Position numbers and translations under genes: made by a program
Shown here: positions 17,765 to 29,007 of the stretch, piece by piece
How positions within the stretch are numbered: position 1 is the first letter of the stretch
How the letters are laid out: each line of letters begins with the position of its first letter
NCBI RefSeq assembly: GCF_004331175.1
Contig: NZ_SJOD01000006.1
Location: 62,001 to 126,000, forward strand
Source: Acinetobacter sp. ANC 4178
Lineage (GTDB): Bacteria > Pseudomonadota > Gammaproteobacteria > Pseudomonadales > Moraxellaceae
DNA: 64,000 nucleotides
Direction: 5' to 3'
Notes under the pieces: model-generated
Seen by the model: only the letters and a program-made list of their open reading frames with translations
What the model was told of the DNA's origin: nothing
Databases searched by the model: none

Positions 17765-18543
17765 TAAACCCCTCCGAACATGACCGCAGTCAACACAAAA
17801 TCAAAACCTAATACACAAAGCGATGAATACACCACAGTACGTGTTGTGGATGTTGCAATACCTTCCGATGTCGGTACACAGGTATAACCTTGGTAAACCG
17901 CAATCCAAGTACAAAGAATGGCAAAGACAATACTCTTAATAATCGTGCCATTAAAGATATCTTTATAGAATTGCACATTACTTTGCATGCCACTCCAGAA
18001 AGACCCCTCATCAACACCCAGAAAATCGACGCCGACCATTTTACCGCCAATAATACCAATGGCAGCAAACACCACACTCAACATCGGCAAGCTAAAAATC
18101 CCTGCCCATAAACGTGGTGAAACAATCCGTTTTAAGGGATCAACCCCAATCATTTCCATACTGGACAATTGTTCGGTCGCTTTCATTAAACCAATTTCTG
18201 CGGTCAGTGCAGAACCTGCACGCCCAGCAAAAAGTAAAGCAGCCACCACAGGGGCCAATTCACGTAACAACGTTAATGACACCATGGTACCCAACATGGC
18301 TTCTGAACCAATGTTGACCAAAATAGAATAGCCTTGTAAGCCTAGAACCAAACCAATGAACAAACCCGATACCGAAATAATCAGTAAGGACATCACCCCA
18401 ACACGGTACATTTGGTAAACAAACAGTTTGACCCCTAACCATGTTGGCATTGAGCATAGAATTTGTAGCAACATAATGGTTGCAACACCAACACCCTGAA
18501 CACTTTGAATAACGCGTCTACCTAATGAGGCAATAGCATTCAT
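17764..18543 (-). CDS. mlaE: MlaE, permease subunit of the phospholipid transporter
   Basis: A 259-residue inner-membrane permease with five to six hydrophobic segments and the family core region ([26 protein letters not shown], then [20 protein letters not shown]), where the coupling helix meets MlaF. It overlaps mlaF by 4 bp (ATGA) and mlaD by 1 bp, so the three are translationally coupled. Confidence 0.95.
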   Translation of the reverse strand: MNAIASLGRRVIQSVQGVGVATIMLLQILCSMPTWLGVKLFVYQMYRVGVMSLLIISVSGLFIGLVLGLQGYSILVNIGSEAMLGTMVSLTLLRELAPVVAALLFAGRAGSALTAEIGLMKATEQLSSMEMIGVDPLKRIVSPRLWAGIFSLPMLSVVFAAIGIIGGKMVGVDFLGVDEGSFWSGMQSNVQFYKDIFNGTIIKSIVFAILCTWIAVYQGYTCVPTSEGIATSTTRTVVYSSLCVLGFDFVLTAVMFGGV

Positions 18544-19358
18544 GCACGAACCTCGCCTGCCAAATACGCTTGATGACTAAACTGATACTCTACAGGACCT
18601 TCAGCAGCCCCTGTCAGGAACTGACGCACAAATGGCGATGCATTGGCTTGCAACTCTGCGGGTGTACCTTCACCTTGCACCTTCCCTTCTGCAACCACAT
18701 AAATATAATCTGCGATAGAGAGTGTCTCTGACACATCATGCGAGACAATAATAGTGGTCAGCTCTAATGCCTCACGCAGAGAGCGAATCAAACGCGTGAG
18801 CACCCCTTTAACAATCGGATCCTGACCTGCGAAAGGCTCATCATACATAATCAATTCTGGATCTAATGCAATTGCGCGTGCCAATGCGACACGTCGGTTC
18901 ATCCCGCCCGAAAGCTCAGAAGGCATGAACTGCTCTGTTCCACGCAACCCTACGGCTTCTAACTTGAGTGCAACCAATTCTGCAATCAAATGCTCAGGTA
19001 ATTGGGTATGTGCACGTAAAGGAAAGGCAACGTTTTCATACACACTCATATCGGTAAATAAAGCACCGCTTTGAAACAGCATGCCCATACGCGCCCGTGC
19101 CGCAAACAATTCATTTCGCGACATTTGACCAATATCTTTACCGTCGAGTAGCACTTGCCCATGATCTGGGGTCAATTGCCCCCCAATTAAACGCAACAGA
19201 GTAGTTTTACCTGTTCCAGATGGCCCCATAATGGCGGTAATCTGACCACGTCGAATCTTCAGACTGACTTGGTCATAAATGATTCGTTCCCCTCGCTTAA
19301 AACTCAGATCTTTGACTTCAATCAAAGCTGAGTTTTCAAGGGGTGCTTGATTATTCAT
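18540..19358 (-). CDS. mlaF: MlaF, ATP-binding subunit of the phospholipid transporter
   Basis: A 272-residue ABC ATPase that powers the Mla complex. Walker A is GPSGTGKTT (about residues 45-53), the signature is LSGGMNRR, Walker B is ELIMYDEP, and the switch His follows (IIVSHD). First gene of the operon mlaFEDCB. It is preceded by a weakly spaced AGGA ribosome binding site and about 360 bp of sequence before the helicase terminator, where the operon promoter should lie. Confidence 0.95.
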   Translation of the reverse strand: MNNQAPLENSALIEVKDLSFKRGERIIYDQVSLKIRRGQITAIMGPSGTGKTTLLRLIGGQLTPDHGQVLLDGKDIGQMSRNELFAARARMGMLFQSGALFTDMSVYENVAFPLRAHTQLPEHLIAELVALKLEAVGLRGTEQFMPSELSGGMNRRVALARAIALDPELIMYDEPFAGQDPIVKGVLTRLIRSLREALELTTIIVSHDVSETLSIADYIYVVAEGKVQGEGTPAELQANASPFVRQFLTGAAEGPVEYQFSHQAYLAGEVRA

Positions 19359-19716
19359 AGCGGAGAAAGTTCCTGCAATTTTCCAGCACGCATACTATAA
19401 AGGATTGAACTATAAAATGTTACCTAGTTACGTCGGGTAAACTGTGTGCAATTTGTTTTTTGATTCGGTGATTTTAATTATATGAATCTGCTCACACAGC
19501 ATAAAAATTAGAACGCTGTGTTATATAAATTGAGCGTAAAAGAAATAGATCAGATTGCTCAGCAAAAGAATAAAACCAAGATAAGGCATAATGACCTCTT
19601 TTAACGAATACCCTAACACAGATTGTTGTTCTATATTGTTGTTCATATTTGTCATATTTCAACATAAATTTGACTTAGTATACATTTTTTAAACAATAAA
19701 CAAAATCTTTAAGCAT
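19359..19716. other. Intergenic region upstream of mlaF
   Basis: About 360 bp between the helicase terminator and mlaF, A+T-rich. The only reading frame of interest is a short hydrophobic peptide at 19521-19589 on the minus strand. I could not assign an mlaF promoter with confidence, and no structured RNA or repeat was seen. Confidence 0.5.
19521..19589 (-). CDS. Possible 22-residue membrane peptide
   Basis: A minus-strand ATG with a well-placed AAGAGG ribosome binding site (six bases ahead) opens a 22-codon frame whose product is almost wholly hydrophobic (begins MPYLGFILLL, ends YAQFI), enough for one membrane helix. An in-frame ATG at 19646 would make it 41 residues but has no ribosome binding site. 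Such peptides often act as small subunits of membrane complexes; no partner can be named. It lies between the helicase gene and mlaF, all on the minus strand. It may be chance. Confidence 0.35.
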   Translation of the reverse strand: MPYLGFILLLSNLIYFFYAQFI

Positions 19717-19748
19717 AAAAAAACCAGCGCATTTGCGCTGGTTTTTTT
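19717..19748 (-). terminator. Rho-independent terminator after the DEAD-box helicase gene
   Basis: The CCAGCGCA / TGCGCTGG stem with a 2-4 base loop is flanked by A and T runs on both sides. It lies 13 bp past the helicase stop on the minus strand. Confidence 0.85.
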
Positions 19749-19760
19749 AGAACGTATGAC

Positions 19761-21668
19761 TTAGTCGTTAAACTTACGACGACGGTCACCACCTTCACGA
19801 CGTGGACGATCTTCACCACCGAATGAACGTTGTGGACGATCTTCACCGCCGAAAGTACGTTTAGGACGATCTTCACCACCAAAAGTACGTTTAGGACGAT
19901 CATCGCCAAACGAACGTTGTGGACGGTCACCGAAACCACCTTCACGACGTGGTGCTGGACGATCACCAAAATCACGCTTTGGACGGTCGCCAAAAGAACC
20001 TTCACGACGTGGCTTGTAGTCTACACGGTTACCGCGGTTGTCATCATTCGAGTCAAAACGTGGCTTATCGTTGAAACCGCCTTCGCGACGTGGACGATCA
20101 CCAAAATCACGTTTTGGACGGTCATCAAAAGAACGTTGCGGACGATCACCGAAACCACCTTCACGACGTGGCGCTGGACGATCACCAAAATCACGCTTTG
20201 GACGGTCATCAAAAGAACGTTGTGGACGATCACCGAAACCGCCTTCACGACGTGGACGATCATTATTAAACTCACGACGTGGACGATCTTCACCACCAAA
20301 TGATGGACGATCACCACGAGGTTTGTCATCGTAGCTACGACGTGGACGATCTTCACCGCCTTCACGACGTTTAAAGTTGCTTTCGCCTTCGAAACGACGA
20401 CCGCCACCGAAACCACCACGACCGCCTTCACGACCACCGCGGCCACGACCACCACCATCACGGCCACGACCGCCACCATCACGACCACCGCGTGCAGGAG
20501 GTGGAGATGGCTCAAGACCTTCGATTTCAGATACTTCTAAACGTGCATCTAAGAAATCTTCTAAAGCACGGATTTTACCACGTTCGCGGTAAGTGGCTAA
20601 AGTGATTGCTTTACCCGTACGACCCGCACGACCTGTACGACCAATACGGTGTACATAGTCTTCGTTTTTCATTGGAAGACCGAAGTTGATTACGTGTGAA
20701 ATGGTTGGTACATCAAGACCACGTGCAGCAACGTCCGTCGCAACTAAAATTTTTGCACGACCTTCACGGATACTACGTAAACGACGGTTACGCACGGTTT
20801 GTGGCATAGCACCATGAAGTGCTACAACTGATAAACCTGCTTCAGCCAATTCTTCAGCAAGCATGTCAGTGTCTTCTTGAGTAGAAGCAAATACAACAGC
20901 TTGATCTACGTCTTCAGCACTTAACCAATGCGTTAGTAATTTTTTCTTGTGCTCAAAGCCATCAGTCCAGTGTAAAGTCTGAGTGATGTCAGTATTCGTA
21001 GAGTGACCAGTTTCGATTGCAATACGTTGTGGATCATTCATCATGCGTTCAGCAAGTGTAATGATACGACCAGCAAATGTTGCAGAGAACATTAAAGTCT
21101 GTTTACGGTTTGCAGCAAGATCGCTAATCGCTTCTAAGTCTTCAGAGAAACCTAGATCAAGCATACGGTCTGCTTCGTCGACAATAAGCGCATCAACTTG
21201 GTCTAATTTAATTTGACGACGGTTTACAAGGTCAAGTAAACGACCTGGTGTTGCAACAACAACTTGCGCACCTTTTAACTGTTGGATTTGCTTACCAAAC
21301 GGCATACCACCCATGATCGCTGCAATACGCGCACCTTTCATGTGACGGACAAAACCAATCGCATCTTGACTTACTTGTTGCGCCAACTCACGTGTTGGGC
21401 AAAGAACCAAAATATTTGGTTGAGTAATTGCTTTCATACGTTCTTTGAACGGAACGAAAGTCTCTTGACCTGCAAGTGCGTTTAACGTTGGAAGTAAGAA
21501 CGCCGCAGTTTTACCTGAACCTGTTTGGCTTGATACTAAAAGGTCTTTACCTTCTAAAGCTGCAGGAATCGATTGTTCCTGTACAGGCGTAGGAGAAGTA
21601 AAACCTAAGCTTTGTAAAGCTTGTTGTAACGATTCATGTAAAGGAAAATCAGCAAAAGTTTTGCTCAT
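19761..21668 (-). CDS. DEAD-box ATP-dependent RNA helicase with long Arg/Gly-rich tail
   Basis: RNA helicase of about 635 residues. The core (about residues 1-380) has the Q motif (FADFPLH...GFTSPTPVQEQSIP), SSQTGSGKT, PTRELA, DEAD, SAT and HRIGRTGRAGR. The last roughly 240 residues are RGG-type repeats plus many copies of a unit like RPRREGGFGDRPQRSF or RPKRDFGDRP, a disordered RNA-binding tail. The ATG at 21668 follows GGGTGA; a GTG 12 bp upstream is less likely. The role is probably ribosome assembly or RNA decay at low temperature, by analogy with RhlE/CsdA; which one is not settled. It has a long leader (21669-21938). Confidence 0.9.
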   Translation of the reverse strand: MSKTFADFPLHESLQQALQSLGFTSPTPVQEQSIPAALEGKDLLVSSQTGSGKTAAFLLPTLNALAGQETFVPFKERMKAITQPNILVLCPTRELAQQVSQDAIGFVRHMKGARIAAIMGGMPFGKQIQQLKGAQVVVATPGRLLDLVNRRQIKLDQVDALIVDEADRMLDLGFSEDLEAISDLAANRKQTLMFSATFAGRIITLAERMMNDPQRIAIETGHSTNTDITQTLHWTDGFEHKKKLLTHWLSAEDVDQAVVFASTQEDTDMLAEELAEAGLSVVALHGAMPQTVRNRRLRSIREGRAKILVATDVAARGLDVPTISHVINFGLPMKNEDYVHRIGRTGRAGRTGKAITLATYRERGKIRALEDFLDARLEVSEIEGLEPSPPPARGGRDGGGRGRDGGGRGRGGREGGRGGFGGGRRFEGESNFKRREGGEDRPRRSYDDKPRGDRPSFGGEDRPRREFNNDRPRREGGFGDRPQRSFDDRPKRDFGDRPAPRREGGFGDRPQRSFDDRPKRDFGDRPRREGGFNDKPRFDSNDDNRGNRVDYKPRREGSFGDRPKRDFGDRPAPRREGGFGDRPQRSFGDDRPKRTFGGEDRPKRTFGGEDRPQRSFGGEDRPRREGGDRRRKFND

Positions 21669-21938
21669 AGAGTATTTCACCCGAAAAATGGGTGCTCCAT
21701 TAAAAATAAAATTTGATGGACATCGGCAAAAAGCGGCACAGCAATAATCGCTGAAAATATAGAATCAGCGGCGATCCGAGAACGACGATGCGTATAACGC
21801 ACATTTGATTACAGCCGCAACCTGAAGGAATCGCTTAAGCGATTGGGTGGGGCGCGAAATAATGTCCTCTCTTTGGACCGGACGCGCATACACAATGATA
21901 GAAGAGAATGTTCAGGTAATGAACGAAATTTAGTGCGT
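21669..21938 (-). promoter_or_regulatory. Long 5' leader of the DEAD-box helicase mRNA
   Basis: If transcription starts just downstream of the promoter at 21945-21972, the message has an untranslated leader of about 270 bases. It is noticeably richer in G+C than nearby gaps and contains inverted repeats, including a perfect 16-bp palindrome AATCGCTTAAGCGATT (21829-21844) and a TGCGT/ACGCA hairpin near 21790-21803. Long structured leaders are known on cold-induced helicase and cold-shock mRNAs in other bacteria; a similar role here is inferred. Confidence 0.45.
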
Positions 21939-21944
21939 GGCAAG

Positions 21945-21972
21945 ATTATAACAGCATATTTTTAAAAGTCAC
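21945..21972 (-). promoter_or_regulatory. Sigma-70 promoter for the DEAD-box helicase
   Basis: On the minus strand a perfect -10, TATAAT (21950-21945), is preceded by TG as an extended -10. GTGACT (21972-21967) lies 16 bases upstream as a moderate -35. It is the best promoter match noticed in the window. Confidence 0.6.
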
Positions 21973-22046
21973 CTATTTTAATCGACTTTTACCATTTTTT
22001 TCTGAAATATTATTCAAAGATGCAATTAAGCCTTGGAATTCTATAT

Positions 22047-22077
22047 AAAAAAAGCCCTCAATTTTGAGAGCTTTTTT
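22047..22077 (-). terminator. Rho-independent terminator after suhB
   Basis: An AAAAAAGC-CTCA / TGAG-GCTTTTTT hairpin with one mismatch and a 4-base loop lies about 30 bp past the suhB stop. T runs lie on both sides; orientation fits suhB. Confidence 0.75.
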
Positions 22078-22105
22078 ATCATGACTTGATCACATCATCA
22101 TTCGA

Positions 22106-22936
22106 TTACTTTGCTGCATCGCCCCATGCTGGCACGACGGCCTGCATTAATGGCTTTAACATTTTCATTGAACATGCCAGCACTTGACCATTTTCCATAG
22201 AGTCGCTACCACCACGTGCATCAACCACAGTACCGCCCGCTTCTTTCACAATCAACTCGCCTGCTGCGATATCCCAAGGCTTTAGACCGAGTTCGAAATA
22301 AGCATCGAAACGACCCGCTGCTACATATGCCAAATCTAATGCTGCTGAACCTGTACGACGGTATTGCGCACCAGCTTCAGTTACATTTAACAATGAAGCA
22401 AAATGATTTTTTGCATAAGAAATCACTTCACCATTGCGTTTTGCACGGTAAGCATGACCCACAGACATGAAGGTATTTTCAAGGCTGTCTTTCACATTTA
22501 CACGGATACGGCGTTGGTTCATCATGGCGCCACGACCACGACTAGCAGAGAACAACTCATCTTTCACAGGGTCGTAAATCACGCCGTGTTGAGTAATGCC
22601 TTTATGTTGAACTGCAATAGAGATACAGAAGTGAGGAACACCGTTAATGAAGTTTAAAGTGCCATCAAGTGGGTCAATGATCCAACACCAATCTGCGTCG
22701 TGACCTTTGCCTTCTTGAAGACCAAACTCTTCACCAAGGAAACTGTGGTTTTTATAGCTTTTACGTAGCGTATCGATGGTCAATTGTTCCAAATAACGGT
22801 CTACACGCGTTACTGGTCCATCAATTCCTTTTTCTTCGACTTGTAGATCAAGTTTATGACGATTTTGATGCGCTTTTAAAAGCTCTTGACCGACTGTTTG
22901 AGCCGCACGCGCAGCCATCACCACCATAGGTTCCAT
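22106..22936 (-). CDS. suhB: Inositol-1-monophosphatase family protein SuhB
   Basis: Mg-dependent inositol monophosphatase fold; in E. coli SuhB also joins the Nus complex that supports rRNA transcription. The metal-binding motifs are present: GEE (EEFG), DPLDGTLNFING and WDIAAGELIVKEAGG. The start at 22936 gives 276 residues, the usual family length; an upstream in-frame extension to 23005 adds a non-conserved hydrophobic stretch and is not favoured. It is monocistronic, between dxs and the helicase gene. Confidence 0.92.
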   Translation of the reverse strand: MEPMVVMAARAAQTVGQELLKAHQNRHKLDLQVEEKGIDGPVTRVDRYLEQLTIDTLRKSYKNHSFLGEEFGLQEGKGHDADWCWIIDPLDGTLNFINGVPHFCISIAVQHKGITQHGVIYDPVKDELFSASRGRGAMMNQRRIRVNVKDSLENTFMSVGHAYRAKRNGEVISYAKNHFASLLNVTEAGAQYRRTGSAALDLAYVAAGRFDAYFELGLKPWDIAAGELIVKEAGGTVVDARGGSDSMENGQVLACSMKMLKPLMQAVVPAWGDAAK

Positions 22937-23052
22937 TGAACACCCACTACAAATTTGAAGATATTGATTAAAGAATAATGCATAAAAGCCCTTATATCTT
23001 AACAAATATAAGCGCTTTTAGGGAAAAAATGTTTCGAAAATTTAGCTTTTGA

Positions 23053-24969
23053 TTAGCTTATATTTTGTACAAGCTTTAACCATACAGATTCTATTGATTT
23101 AACAATGCCTTGAGCATCCAAACCTGCTTGTTGCAACATCTGACTATGCGTTGCCTGATGCATAAAGTTATCTGCCAAGCCTAAATTCAGCATCGGTTTA
23201 ACAATCTGCGCTTGTGCTAAATATTCATTGACTGCACTACCAGCACCGGCCATCACTGCATGTTCTTCCACTGTGACAAACAATTGAGTTTGATCGGCTA
23301 AGCGCGATAACATCTGTTCATCTAAAGGTTTCACAAAGCGCATATTCACCACACGCACACCAACATCTAATTGCTGTGCAAGGCTATGTGCTGCTTCCAC
23401 AGATGCCGCAACACGACTACCAAAGGCCAGAATACTGATCTGTTCATCGGCAGTTTCATTCAATTGCAAGATGATTTCTGCACGCCCAATTTCAAGCTCA
23501 GCCATGTGCTGCTGTATTTCCACACCTAAGCCATTGCCACGCGGATAACGTACCGCAGCCGGCCCTGGATATAGATATGCAGTATGCAACATCTGACGAC
23601 ATTCATTTTCGTCTTTCGGTGCCATGATGACCATATTCGGCACCGTACGCATAAAGGCATAATCATATGCGCCTGCGTGGGTTGGACCGTCTTCACCCAC
23701 CAAACCTGCACGGTCAATACCGAACGTTACATCTAGATTTTGTAATGCTACGTCATGGATCAACTGATCATAACCACGCTGCAAGAAGGTGGAATAGATG
23801 GCAACCACAGGTTTTAAGCCTTCGCACGCCATCCCCGCAGCTAAGGTCACTGCATGTTGCTCTGCAATCGCTACATCAAAGAAACGCTCTGGATATTGCT
23901 GCGCAAACTTGACCATACCTGAACCTTCACACATCGCAGGTGTAATGGCCAGTAAACGCGAATCTTGTGCTGCTTGATCACATAACCACTGACCAAAGAC
24001 ATCTGAATATTTAGGCGCTGTTTGCGGTGTCGCCTTGGCATTTATTTTACTAATGGCATGGTATTTAATTTGTTCTGCTTCAGCAGGTGCAAAGCCTTTG
24101 CCTTTTTTGGTATAGACGTGAATTAAACGTGGTCCACTGCGCTTTTTCAAAGCTTCAAAGACTTGCGCCAATTCTTTAACATTATGCCCATCGAATGGGC
24201 CGAAATAATCAAAGCCAATGGCTTTAAATAGGTTGTCGGCTGCTTCCGTCGCGGATTGATGCAAGCGCGAGTTATATGACCATTTTGGATGTGGTTGTAC
24301 GTAGGCTTCACCTTGTTCTGAAATATGAACCGACTGACCACTTTCCCAAATTGCAGCCAAATGTTTGGCAAAACCACCCGTACTGCACGAAATCGACATG
24401 TCGTTGTCGTTGAGTACCACCATCAAGTCAGCATTATGCGCCACGGCATCATTCATGGCTTCAAATGCCATGCCCGCAGTCATAGCGCCATCACCCACAA
24501 TCGCGACCACATCACAAGGATTTTGTTGGTAGCGACGCGCTAACGCCATTCCCAGACCCGCTGAAATTGCAGTAGATGAGTGACCTACCCCAAAAGTATC
24601 AAAAATCGATTCTTCTCGCGCAGGAAATGCCGCTAAACCATCTTTAGCACGAATGGTCGTTAATAGCTCACGACGACCTGTTAAAGCTTTATGCGGATAG
24701 GCCTGATGCCCCACATCCCAAATTAGGCGATCATTTGGCGTGTTAAAACAGTAATGCAGAGCGACTGTTAGCTCAATGACACCCAAGTTTGCGCCAAAAT
24801 GTCCGCCGCTTTGCCCAGCTGCATACAAAATAAATTGACGTAACTCATCCGCCACTTGTGGTAGTTGATCACGCGCGAGCAAACGCAGTTGTTGTGGATG
24901 ATCGATCGTATCCAGCAACGGTGTTACAGGGCGTTGAGTTGGTATTTCTGTATACAACATATGTGGCAA
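23053..24969 (-). CDS. dxs: 1-deoxy-D-xylulose-5-phosphate synthase
   Basis: Thiamine diphosphate-dependent enzyme that condenses pyruvate and glyceraldehyde 3-phosphate, the first step of the MEP isoprenoid pathway, and also feeds thiamine and pyridoxal synthesis. At 638 residues it is near the usual 620. Visible are [22 protein letters not shown], the ThDP motif [17 protein letters not shown], and [17 protein letters not shown] in the pyrimidine domain. A second Met at residue 4 is a possible start. It stands alone. Confidence 0.97.
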   Translation of the reverse strand: MPHMLYTEIPTQRPVTPLLDTIDHPQQLRLLARDQLPQVADELRQFILYAAGQSGGHFGANLGVIELTVALHYCFNTPNDRLIWDVGHQAYPHKALTGRRELLTTIRAKDGLAAFPAREESIFDTFGVGHSSTAISAGLGMALARRYQQNPCDVVAIVGDGAMTAGMAFEAMNDAVAHNADLMVVLNDNDMSISCSTGGFAKHLAAIWESGQSVHISEQGEAYVQPHPKWSYNSRLHQSATEAADNLFKAIGFDYFGPFDGHNVKELAQVFEALKKRSGPRLIHVYTKKGKGFAPAEAEQIKYHAISKINAKATPQTAPKYSDVFGQWLCDQAAQDSRLLAITPAMCEGSGMVKFAQQYPERFFDVAIAEQHAVTLAAGMACEGLKPVVAIYSTFLQRGYDQLIHDVALQNLDVTFGIDRAGLVGEDGPTHAGAYDYAFMRTVPNMVIMAPKDENECRQMLHTAYLYPGPAAVRYPRGNGLGVEIQQHMAELEIGRAEIILQLNETADEQISILAFGSRVAASVEAAHSLAQQLDVGVRVVNMRFVKPLDEQMLSRLADQTQLFVTVEEHAVMAGAGSAVNEYLAQAQIVKPMLNLGLADNFMHQATHSQMLQQAGLDAQGIVKSIESVWLKLVQNIS

Positions 24970-25221
24970 AGCCTTCTAAAGCCTGGCAAATCCTAAGCTA
25001 GGTAAATGGGTTACTCGATCATCGCGGGATGATATCACCTTCAATCAGCCACATTTCTGGCGATGCGTACTTGAGCACAAAACTCAATTGGCGTTTTTTG
25101 GTGCGTAGATTATCCTGAATAATATAGCTATTTATCAACTATTATCGTTCGCTTTCTACAAAAAAGAAAATCTTGCACACATTTTCAACGTGACTATTCT
25201 ACTAATGTCCAAGCATTACGC

Positions 25222-25227
25222 TATACT
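25222..25227 (+). promoter_or_regulatory. Candidate -10 element for ribA
   Basis: TATACT lies about 35 bases before the ribA GTG start. No good -35 is seen at the expected distance. The remainder of the 24970-25262 gap shows no gene and no FMN riboswitch-like conserved segment. Confidence 0.3.
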
Positions 25228-25262
25228 TTAGTCAATTTATAAACTATTTAACGGGTTAAACA

Positions 25263-25865
25263 GTGCCTATAGAATTTGTCGCAACGTCTCGCCTTCCCAC
25301 TGCTTTTGGTGAATTTAAAATTACGGTCTTTCAAGACCCGAAAACGGGTGAAGAACATGTGGCGCTCTCTAAAGGACTCGATACACCGCCAACGGGTCCA
25401 GTATTGGTTCGCATTCACTCGGAATGTTTGACTGGCGATGCTTTTGCCTCATTAAAATGTGACTGTGGCCCGCAATTACAAGCCACGCAAAAACTGATTA
25501 ATGAAGTGGGGCAAGGCGTCATTCTGTACTTGCGTCAAGAAGGTCGTGGTATTGGGCTGACCAATAAAATTCGTGCCTACGCCCTGCAAGATCAAGGACA
25601 TGACACCGTCGATGCCAACCTCATGCTGAATTTACCTGCCGATGCACGTCGCTACGACATGTGTAGCATTATGTTGGATCACCTCAATATCAAAGAAGTT
25701 CACTTGATCACAAACAATCCATTAAAAATTAAAGCATTAACCGATCTTGGCATTAATGTAATTGATCGTGTACCGCTCACGGTCGGTTTAAATCCATTCA
25801 ATGAAGATTATTTAAAAACCAAACATGAACGCATGGCACACATGTATAAAAAGGATGACTTTTAA
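25263..25865 (+). CDS. ribA: GTP cyclohydrolase II
   Basis: Opens the imidazole ring of GTP to start riboflavin synthesis. A 200-residue single-domain protein like E. coli RibA (no fused RibB domain). The zinc ligands Cys55, Cys66 and Cys68 are in [21 protein letters not shown], and the GTP-binding/catalytic REGRGIGL motif follows. The start codon is GTG. The final codons overlap a hairpin that serves the convergent hemN gene. Confidence 0.96.
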   Translation: MPIEFVATSRLPTAFGEFKITVFQDPKTGEEHVALSKGLDTPPTGPVLVRIHSECLTGDAFASLKCDCGPQLQATQKLINEVGQGVILYLRQEGRGIGLTNKIRAYALQDQGHDTVDANLMLNLPADARRYDMCSIMLDHLNIKEVHLITNNPLKIKALTDLGINVIDRVPLTVGLNPFNEDYLKTKHERMAHMYKKDDF

Positions 25866-25873
25866 GTCATCCT
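25852..25873 (-). terminator. Terminator for hemN overlapping the end of ribA
   Basis: An AGGATGACTT / AAGTCATCCT hairpin with a 2-base loop spans the ribA stop codon. T residues follow only on the minus strand, so it fits termination of hemN transcripts, which end 50 bp earlier. Confidence 0.6.
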
Positions 25874-25922
25874 CGTCTGATTTATTTGCAAGTTTTTCAA
25901 TCAATAACAGCATTTAAATCAG

Positions 25923-27293
25923 CTAAATCGTCATCGAGAAAATACGATTATTTGGCATTTTCCGATTTAAACGCAAATCGAATGCCATACAAATATTCCG
26001 TACAAAGGGTTTGCCTTGCTCAGTAATCTGAATGCGATCTGCTTCAATCGTTAACAAGCCATCTTTTTGCATTTCTTCCAGTTGTTTTAATACCTGCGGT
26101 AATTCTGGAAATCGCTGAGCTTGATCCTGCCATGACGTCGTAAAGGTACACATTAAATTCAGAATATGTTGCCGAATCACCAAGTCTTCATCACTTAAAA
26201 GATGCCCCCGATAGACAGGGATTTCATTTTGCTCTAGACCTGCATAATAATCTTCTAAAGTCTTTTCATTCTGCGCAAAGCTGTACCAACTGTCGCTAAT
26301 TGATGACAATCCTAAGCCAATCATGACTTGCGTTTTGGATGAGGTATAGCCCATAAAATTACGATGTAAATTGGCTTGCTGAAAGGCTTGATACATTTTG
26401 TCGTGTGACAAAGCAAAATGATCCATGCCAATTTCATGATAGCCTTGTGCCAATAGTTTTTTCTTGCCCTCTTCATAGAGCTGGCGTTTTAATTCATCTT
26501 TGGGGACATCCTGATCTTTAAAACCACGTTGTCCATTGCCTTTAATCCAAGGCACATGCGCATAACTATAAAATGCCAAGCGATCTGGACGTAACAGATT
26601 GGTTTGATCAATGGTATGTAAAACATCATCTAAGTTCTGAAAAGGCAAGCCAAAGACCAAATCATGCGAGATTGAGGTATAACCAATGTCTCGTGCCCAA
26701 TCGGTCACTTGTTGTACATGGGCAAAAGGCTGGATGCGATGAATGGCTTTTTGTACTTTTTCATTATAATCCTGCACCCCGTAGCTGACACGGCGGAAAC
26801 CAAGGTCATATAAGGCTTGCAGATGTTCACGCGTGGTATTATTGGGATGCCCTTCAAAACTAAATTCATAGTCTTCGGCAACTTCAGCTTTCGCCAAAAT
26901 GCCTTGAATGAGTTGGATTAAATGTTCGACCGAAAAGAAAGTCGGTGTGCCACCGCCCAAATGGATTTCTTTGATGATGGGTTTTTCGACCAACAACTGA
27001 CAATACAGATCCCACTCTTTTAACACCGCTTGGATGTAAGGCTGTTCCATCTCATGCTTTTTGGTGACGCGTTTATGGCATCCACAAAAAGTACATAGGC
27101 TTTCACAAAATGGTAGATGGATATACAAACTAATGCCTTCTTGAGCATTCGATTCATCAAATGCTCGCTTTAGGCTTTGCTTCCACTGCGCCAAACTAAA
27201 ATCTTGCTCTTCCCAATACGGCACAGTCGGATAACTGGTATAACGTGGACCTGCAACATTGTACTTTTGAATAAGGGAGTTGGCTTGAGTCAT
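25923..27293 (-). CDS. hemN: Oxygen-independent coproporphyrinogen III dehydrogenase (radical SAM)
   Basis: Converts coproporphyrinogen III to protoporphyrinogen IX without oxygen. 456 residues, matching E. coli HemN (457). The radical-SAM 4Fe-4S cluster ligands are Cys63, Cys67 and Cys70 (CESLCTFCGC), preceded by the HemN-specific YNVAGPRYTSYPTVP opening, which separates it from HemW. GGGTPTFF and a long HemN C-terminal domain follow. It is divergent from hemF, which does the same step with oxygen. No clear FNR box was found in the shared gap. Confidence 0.95.
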   Translation of the reverse strand: MTQANSLIQKYNVAGPRYTSYPTVPYWEEQDFSLAQWKQSLKRAFDESNAQEGISLYIHLPFCESLCTFCGCHKRVTKKHEMEQPYIQAVLKEWDLYCQLLVEKPIIKEIHLGGGTPTFFSVEHLIQLIQGILAKAEVAEDYEFSFEGHPNNTTREHLQALYDLGFRRVSYGVQDYNEKVQKAIHRIQPFAHVQQVTDWARDIGYTSISHDLVFGLPFQNLDDVLHTIDQTNLLRPDRLAFYSYAHVPWIKGNGQRGFKDQDVPKDELKRQLYEEGKKKLLAQGYHEIGMDHFALSHDKMYQAFQQANLHRNFMGYTSSKTQVMIGLGLSSISDSWYSFAQNEKTLEDYYAGLEQNEIPVYRGHLLSDEDLVIRQHILNLMCTFTTSWQDQAQRFPELPQVLKQLEEMQKDGLLTIEADRIQITEQGKPFVRNICMAFDLRLNRKMPNNRIFSMTI

Positions 27294-27516
27294 GGATGCC
27301 CCATCAGAATCGCTGCCTGATACAACAGGCTTGAGTCCTCTATTGTGCGGAGCTTAAATTCAGAATTCAACCCAGCCTTTTAGTCGGGATAATTTCTATG
27401 AGATCAGACAGATACTGCGATTTAAACCAACCAACTCATTTATCCAAACAAGAAAAAACCTTAATTTTTTTATGATTTTATGTTACATGTTAGAGCAACT
27501 TTTATTATTTTTTTAG

Positions 27517-28473
<957 letters not shown>

Positions 28474-28488
28474 CCAACTGCCGGAATT

Positions 28489-28522
28489 AAAATAGCCATG
28501 ACTGAAACATGGCTATTTTTTT
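28489..28522 (+). terminator. Rho-independent terminator after hemF
   Basis: A 12-bp stem (AAAATAGCCATG / CATGGCTATTTT) with a 7-base loop, followed by further T residues on the plus strand. Confidence 0.85.
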
Positions 28523-28687
28523 GCATCCTTTTTCTGAAGGGTGATGTACATCTCTGGCATATTCGCTTACAGCTTTAGACTATGCAAAACACGATTTTTG
28601 ATTACACTCAACAAGGTTCGATTACTTGATGCCCTCTATGTACAACAACAGGGCAAACGGACTGTGAATTTTTCAACTTTAGGTTTA

Positions 28688-28894
28688 ATGATGATTAAAA
28701 CAATGCAATCAACAACAGGATTATTTTGGAGCATGCTGTTTACCTTTTGTGCTGCACTCAGTATTAATCTTATTTATGAATATACACTCACCGATCACTT
28801 GAGCTTGAGTGTGACAATTTTGGCAGGCGCTGTGTTGCTGATTAGTTTGTTTTTACTTTTAATTGATGTAGTTCAAGACATTTGTAACCCCTAA
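28688..28894 (+). CDS. Small hypothetical inner-membrane protein, two membrane helices
   Basis: From the ATG at 28688 the product is 68 residues with two hydrophobic helices (LFWSMLFTFCAALSINLIY and a second from about residue 42 to 63). The open frame extends upstream to 28541, but that part is not membrane-like, and AGG ahead of the ATG pair at 28688/28691 favours the short form. I do not recognise a family. It lies between hemF and aroE on the same strand. Confidence 0.5.
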   Translation: MMIKTMQSTTGLFWSMLFTFCAALSINLIYEYTLTDHLSLSVTILAGAVLLISLFLLLIDVVQDICNP

Positions 28895-29007
28895 GTTCAA
28901 GCTGTAATCTGGAACCTACTCAGAGGGAGCATTCAAGACGTTCTGGTCTTTAGCATTACAGCAAATTACCGTATAGTGCTGCATATTTCTCCACTGGATC
29001 TTGTGTG

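Noticed and set aside
19830..20592. Several long open frames on the plus strand and in other minus frames (Arg/Pro- or Thr/Trp-rich)
   Set aside because: They are by-products of the in-frame repeats in the helicase tail; composition is absurd for real proteins and they have no start signals.
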